Shown here one piece after another: positions 60,614-64,000 of a stretch of 64,000 nt of DNA. Every line of letters begins with the position of its first letter. Positions within the stretch are counted from its first letter, which is position 1. Position numbers and translations under genes: made by a program. Origin of the DNA: Aliivibrio fischeri ATCC 7744 = JCM 18803 = DSM 507 (lineage in GTDB: Bacteria > Pseudomonadota > Gammaproteobacteria > Enterobacterales > Vibrionaceae); contig NZ_CP092712.1 of the NCBI RefSeq assembly GCF_023983475.1, positions 496,001 to 560,000 on the forward strand, in the 5' to 3' direction. The notes under the pieces are model-generated. The model did no database searches. It saw only the letters and a list, made by a program, of their open reading frames with translations, and was not told where the DNA came from.

Positions 60614-61834
60614 ATGAAACGTGCAATAATTTTAGTACTCGATTCATTTGGAATTGGTGCAGCAGGCGATGCTGATAAATTCGGTGATGTAGGCTCAGAT
60701 ACGATGGGCCACATTGCAGAGCAGTGTGATAAAGGATTAGCAGATAATGGTAACCGTAAAGGACCGCTAACGCTTCCGAATTTATCTAAACTTGGTTTAG
60801 CGATGGCAGGTAAAGAATCGACTGGCAAATTTTCTGCTGGTTTAGATGCAAACGCTGAAATTATCGGTGCTTATGGTCATGCTGCTGAGTTGTCTTCAGG
60901 TAAAGATACACCATCTGGCCACTGGGAAATTGCAGGTGTACCTGTTTTATTTGATTGGGGCTATTTTACGGATAAAGAAAATAGCTTCCCGAAAGAACTA
61001 ACCGATCGCATTTTAGAGCGAGCGAATCTTCCTGGCTACTTAGGAAATTGCCATGCATCGGGCACACAAGTGCTAGATGATTTAGGTGAAGAGCACATGA
61101 AAACAGGCATGCCTATTTTCTATACTTCTGCTGATTCTGTATTCCAAATTGCATGTCACGAAGAAACGTTTGGTTTAGATAACCTATTAACGCTTTGCCA
61201 AATCGCACGTGAAGAGCTTGAAGATTACAATATTGGTCGAGTGATCGCTCGTCCATTTATTGGTCCGGGTAAAGGTCAGTTTGAACGTACAGGTAACCGT
61301 CGCGATCTTTCTGTTGAGCCACCAGCGGCAACGATTTTACAAAAATTAGTCGATGAAAAGGGTGGTCAAGTTCATTCGATTGGTAAAATCTCTGATATCT
61401 ATGCGGGTTGCGGTATTACGAAGAAAACCAAAGCAACGGGTATCCCTGCATTATTTGATGCAACTAAAGAAGCGATTGAACAAGCGGGTGACAACACTAT
61501 CGTATTCACTAACTTCGTAGATTTTGATTCAGCATACGGTCACCGCCGTGATGTAGCAGGTTATGCTGCGGCATTAGAATACTTTGATGGGCGTCTTCCT
61601 GAAATCATGGATATGCTACAAGAAGATGATATTTTGATCCTGACTGCCGATCACGGTTGTGATCCTACATGGCCAGGTACAGATCATACACGTGAGCACA
61701 TTCCTGTTCTTGTTTACGGTCATAAGGTACCAGCAGGCTCATTAGGTCGTCGTGATACCTTTGCCGATATCGGTCAAACTCTAGCAGAGTATTTTGAAAC
61801 CTCTGATATGGAATATGGAAAATCTTTCCTATAA
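60614..61834 (+). CDS. deoB: phosphopentomutase
   Basis: DeoB interconverts (deoxy)ribose-1-P and -5-P, feeding DeoC. The 406-residue alkaline-phosphatase-superfamily enzyme has Mn2+-binding motifs in [10 protein letters not shown] (Asp10), [10 protein letters not shown] and [10 protein letters not shown]. The catalytic threonine region [12 protein letters not shown] is present. A perfect intrinsic terminator lies only 9 bp past its stop. Confidence 0.96.
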   Translation: MKRAIILVLDSFGIGAAGDADKFGDVGSDTMGHIAEQCDKGLADNGNRKGPLTLPNLSKLGLAMAGKESTGKFSAGLDANAEIIGAYGHAAELSSGKDTPSGHWEIAGVPVLFDWGYFTDKENSFPKELTDRILERANLPGYLGNCHASGTQVLDDLGEEHMKTGMPIFYTSADSVFQIACHEETFGLDNLLTLCQIAREELEDYNIGRVIARPFIGPGKGQFERTGNRRDLSVEPPAATILQKLVDEKGGQVHSIGKISDIYAGCGITKKTKATGIPALFDATKEAIEQAGDNTIVFTNFVDFDSAYGHRRDVAGYAAALEYFDGRLPEIMDMLQEDDILILTADHGCDPTWPGTDHTREHIPVLVYGHKVPAGSLGRRDTFADIGQTLAEYFETSDMEYGKSFL

Positions 61835-61842
61835 AAATAAAT

Positions 61843-61874
61843 AAGCAGTAGAGCCTTTCTCTACTGCTTTTTTT
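61843..61874 (+). terminator. intrinsic terminator between deoB and deoD
   Basis: The perfect 11-bp stem AAGCAGTAGAG / CTCTACTGCTT with a 5-base loop is followed by seven T. It separates deoD from deoC-deoA-deoB, so deoD depends on read-through or on a promoter in the short gap. Confidence 0.9.
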
Positions 61875-61905
61875 CTATTTTAAGTAAACACAAAGGATAT
61901 AAATT

Positions 61906-62622
61906 ATGGCAACTCCACATATTAATGCTGAAATGGGTGATTTTGCAGACGTAGTACTTATGCCGGGTGACCCAATCCGAGCTAAATACATTGCTGAGAC
62001 ATTTCTTGATGATGTAGTTCAAGTATGTGATGTTCGTAATATGTACGGTTTCACTGGTACGTATAAAGGTCGTAAGATTTCTGTTATGGGCCACGGTATG
62101 GGGATCCCTTCATGTTCAATTTACATGACAGAACTGATTAAAGACTTTGGCGTTAAAAAAGTTATCCGTGTAGGTAGTTGTGGTGCGGTAAACGAAGGCA
62201 TTAAAGTTCGTGACGTCGTTATTGGTATGGGCGCATGTACAGATTCAAAAGTGAACCGTATTCGCTTTAAAGACCATGACTTTGCGGCTATTGCTGATTA
62301 TGAAATGGTTCGTAATGCAGAGCTAGCAGCGCAAGCTCGTGGTATTGATGTAAAAGTGGGTAATCTTTTCTCTGCTGAACTTTTCTATACGCCAGATCCA
62401 AGCATGTTTGATTTAATGGATAAATACGGCATTGTTGGTGTTGAGATGGAAGCTGCGGGTATGTACGGTGTTGCTGCTGAATACGGTGCAAAAGCATTAG
62501 CAATTTGTACTGTATCTGATCACATTAAAACAGGTGAGCAAACGACATCTGACGAGCGTGCAACGACATTTGATGAAATGATGCTGATTGCATTAGATTC
62601 AGTATTACTTGGCGACAAATAA
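61906..62622 (+). CDS. deoD: purine-nucleoside phosphorylase
   Basis: DeoD phosphorolyses purine (deoxy)nucleosides. The 238-residue trimer/hexamer-type enzyme has [18 protein letters not shown] and [10 protein letters not shown], and the catalytic aspartate in [10 protein letters not shown]. The ribosome site ACAAAGGA precedes the ATG by 9 bases. Confidence 0.96.
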   Translation: MATPHINAEMGDFADVVLMPGDPIRAKYIAETFLDDVVQVCDVRNMYGFTGTYKGRKISVMGHGMGIPSCSIYMTELIKDFGVKKVIRVGSCGAVNEGIKVRDVVIGMGACTDSKVNRIRFKDHDFAAIADYEMVRNAELAAQARGIDVKVGNLFSAELFYTPDPSMFDLMDKYGIVGVEMEAAGMYGVAAEYGAKALAICTVSDHIKTGEQTTSDERATTFDEMMLIALDSVLLGDK

Positions 62623-62651
62623 CACGTATAACGAAAACCGTTAGAAATGAA

Positions 62652-62686
62652 AAAGGCGATGAGGTTAATTTCATCGCCTTTCTTTT
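62652..62686. terminator. bidirectional terminator between deoD and ytjB
   Basis: The perfect stem AAAGGCGATGA / TCATCGCCTTT with an 8-base loop has T-rich flanks in both directions. Confidence 0.88.
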
Positions 62687-63282
62687 TATGCTTTACCACC
62701 AAACAATGTGGTGATTGGTTTGGAAGCATCTTTTCTTTTTCTTAGTAACCCCATAATCAGCATCCCTGAAACCAAACTGATTGCGAGCATACCAAACATT
62801 AAACGGTCACTTTTACGATAGTGGTGATTTGCAAAGCCGGTCAATGTTGATTTTTCAAATGTCACACGTAAAAAGCCAAGTAGATGGTCATCTTTAATGA
62901 TAGGTTCAATCAACTGCTGACGACCAATACCATCAATAGACAATGGCGTATTTAACCCAGTAATTTGAGAAGCCGTTAGTGCATTATCACTTTTTCCTAA
63001 GATTCTACCTTCAGCGTCATATATTGTGGCATCAAAAACTAAACGCTCTTTAGCAAGGTTATTCGTTAACTGGAATAATGCTTCATGGTTATCTTCTTTA
63101 ATACTATCAACGGCAAATAAGGCCGCTTGTCGAGTCATTGTTCGGCTAAGATCTTGTAATTGTTTGTTTTGAATAACTTGGTTACTGTCACTGATGATCG
63201 TACTGTTGATCAAAATAAAGTAACTGAATGCCATTAGAGAAAGCAGCATCAATCCTTTAATGACAAAGTTTTGAGAAAGCAT
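62686..63282 (-). CDS. membrane protein YtjB (Smp/AhpA)
   Basis: A 198-residue protein with an N-terminal membrane span (about 9-29), a periplasmic domain (about 30-155) and a second span (about 162-182) before a basic tail. It resembles YtjB/Smp, which is encoded divergently from serB in E. coli, as here. Function is poorly known. ATG 63282 follows AGGTGG by 5 bases; a GTG at 63291 lies inside that ribosome site and is unlikely. Confidence 0.85.
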   Translation of the reverse strand: MLSQNFVIKGLMLLSLMAFSYFILINSTIISDSNQVIQNKQLQDLSRTMTRQAALFAVDSIKEDNHEALFQLTNNLAKERLVFDATIYDAEGRILGKSDNALTASQITGLNTPLSIDGIGRQQLIEPIIKDDHLLGFLRVTFEKSTLTGFANHHYRKSDRLMFGMLAISLVSGMLIMGLLRKRKDASKPITTLFGGKA

Positions 63283-63416
63283 TACAACCACCTAATAAGA
63301 TATGAATGCAGTAATTATACTGAATTTATCGAAAAAAAGCAGTTTATGTCATTTGCCTCTTGCTCTACTCCTCTTCAATCGGTATTTTTTAGACAGGACA
63401 AGAAAGGATGCAAATC

Positions 63417-64000
63417 ATGGATAGGATAATCCCATTTTCAATAAAGAAACACATACCATTATTAAATCGTTTTAGTTCAACCTTAACAACGACGCAATTC
63501 GACGTTAAAAAAACAGGTTGGATTATTTACGGTCCTCAATTATCACCTCGTCATTTTGATGATATTGATTTTTTTGTCGGTTATAAAACGCAACTAATTA
63601 AAACTTGGAAAGTTGGTTATTACGAAGTTGCAGCTATAGCTGGTGCGCTTACAGAAGAGCATAAAATTATCGTTGATGCGCTCGGTTTAGATTACGCAGA
63701 GATGAAAGATATTCCTGATCTATCAAAACCAGGGATCATTTTATTTGATATGGATTCAACGGCGATTGAAATCGAATGTATTGATGAAATAGCGAAATTA
63801 GCGGGTGTTGGTGAGCAAGTTGCAGAAGTAACAGAAAGAGCAATGCAAGGTGAATTAGATTTTAAAGAGAGTCTGATTCAACGTGTAGGTACTCTAGCCG
63901 GAGCTGATGAAGCTATTTTAGCTAAAGTAAAATCAGAGTTACCTTTTATGTCTGAAATCAGAGAGTTGGTTGCTACCATGCATAAATACGGTTGGAAACC
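63417..64000 (+). CDS. serB: phosphoserine phosphatase SerB (5' part, runs off the window)
   Basis: SerB carries out the last step of serine synthesis. The visible 194 codons contain an N-terminal domain (about 1-100) and the start of the HAD phosphatase core with LFDMDST (Asp111 nucleophile, Asp113) and IECIDEIAKLAGVG. The 3' end lies outside the window. AAGGA precedes ATG 63417; an in-frame ATG at 63408 would add three residues. Confidence 0.93.
   Translation, partial: MDRIIPFSIKKHIPLLNRFSSTLTTTQFDVKKTGWIIYGPQLSPRHFDDIDFFVGYKTQLIKTWKVGYYEVAAIAGALTEEHKIIVDALGLDYAEMKDIPDLSKPGIILFDMDSTAIEIECIDEIAKLAGVGEQVAEVTERAMQGELDFKESLIQRVGTLAGADEAILAKVKSELPFMSEIRELVATMHKYGWK

Overview
The window looks like a piece of the main chromosome of a Vibrionaceae bacterium, most likely Aliivibrio (Vibrio) fischeri or a close relative. 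I infer this from the AT-rich composition, from Vibrio-type versions of vpsR, nptA, nhaR, hlyU and an OmpU-type porin, and from a gene order that resembles Vibrio chromosome I. Species assignment is inference; no database was searched. Nearly all of it is core genome. The one clear mobile element is an intact IS3-family insertion sequence.

Layout. 1-8.1 kb: vpsR, a convergent mutH, a 597-bp non-coding block that looks like the DnaA-reactivating locus DARS2, then rppH-ptsP-TSUP permease-lgt and thyA. 8.2-11.4 kb: nptA (minus) divergent from nhaR, then hlyU and rpsT (minus). 11.6-19.9 kb: murJ, ribF-ileS-lspA-fkpB-ispH, dapB. 20.5-24.9 kb: carAB behind a strong promoter and tandem ARG boxes. 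25-29 kb: dacB and ompU (minus), greA (plus), yhbY (minus). 29.2-44.1 kb: the large translation/transcription block rlmE-ftsH-folP-glmM-secG-tRNA-Leu-tRNA-fMet-rimP-nusA-infB-rbfA-truB-rpsO-pnp, then nlpI. 45.25-46.56 kb: the IS3-family element, inserted just beyond the nlpI terminator.

46.6-51.9 kb holds the anaerobic ubiquinone genes: ubiV-ubiU on the minus strand and ubiT-yhbS on the plus strand, with a PAS-PAS-GGDEF-EAL protein gene between the two arms. 52-56 kb: a small secreted hypothetical protein, holD-rimI, prfC, and a 37-residue mini-gene coupled to a TatD-family nuclease. 56.4-62.6 kb is a nucleoside salvage region: nupC, an XapX-type mini-protein, and deoC-deoA-deoB, with deoD behind an intrinsic terminator. 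62.7-64 kb: ytjB (minus) divergent from serB, which runs off the window.

How the parts work together. NupC imports nucleosides, DeoD and DeoA phosphorolyse them, DeoB converts ribose/deoxyribose-1-P to the 5-P, and DeoC cleaves deoxyribose-5-P. The nupC promoter carries CRP-like sites spaced as in E. coli deoP2. rimP-nusA-infB-rbfA-truB-rpsO-pnp couple ribosome maturation, transcription elongation and RNA decay. The most interesting non-coding signals are the DARS2-like region, a G31-U39 wobble in the initiator tRNA, a programmed -1 frameshift signal in the IS, a repeated ATTACAGT motif around nptA/nhaR, and strong hairpins before rbfA, pnp and ubiU. I found no CRISPR array, prophage or defence island, and no clearly new multi-gene system.
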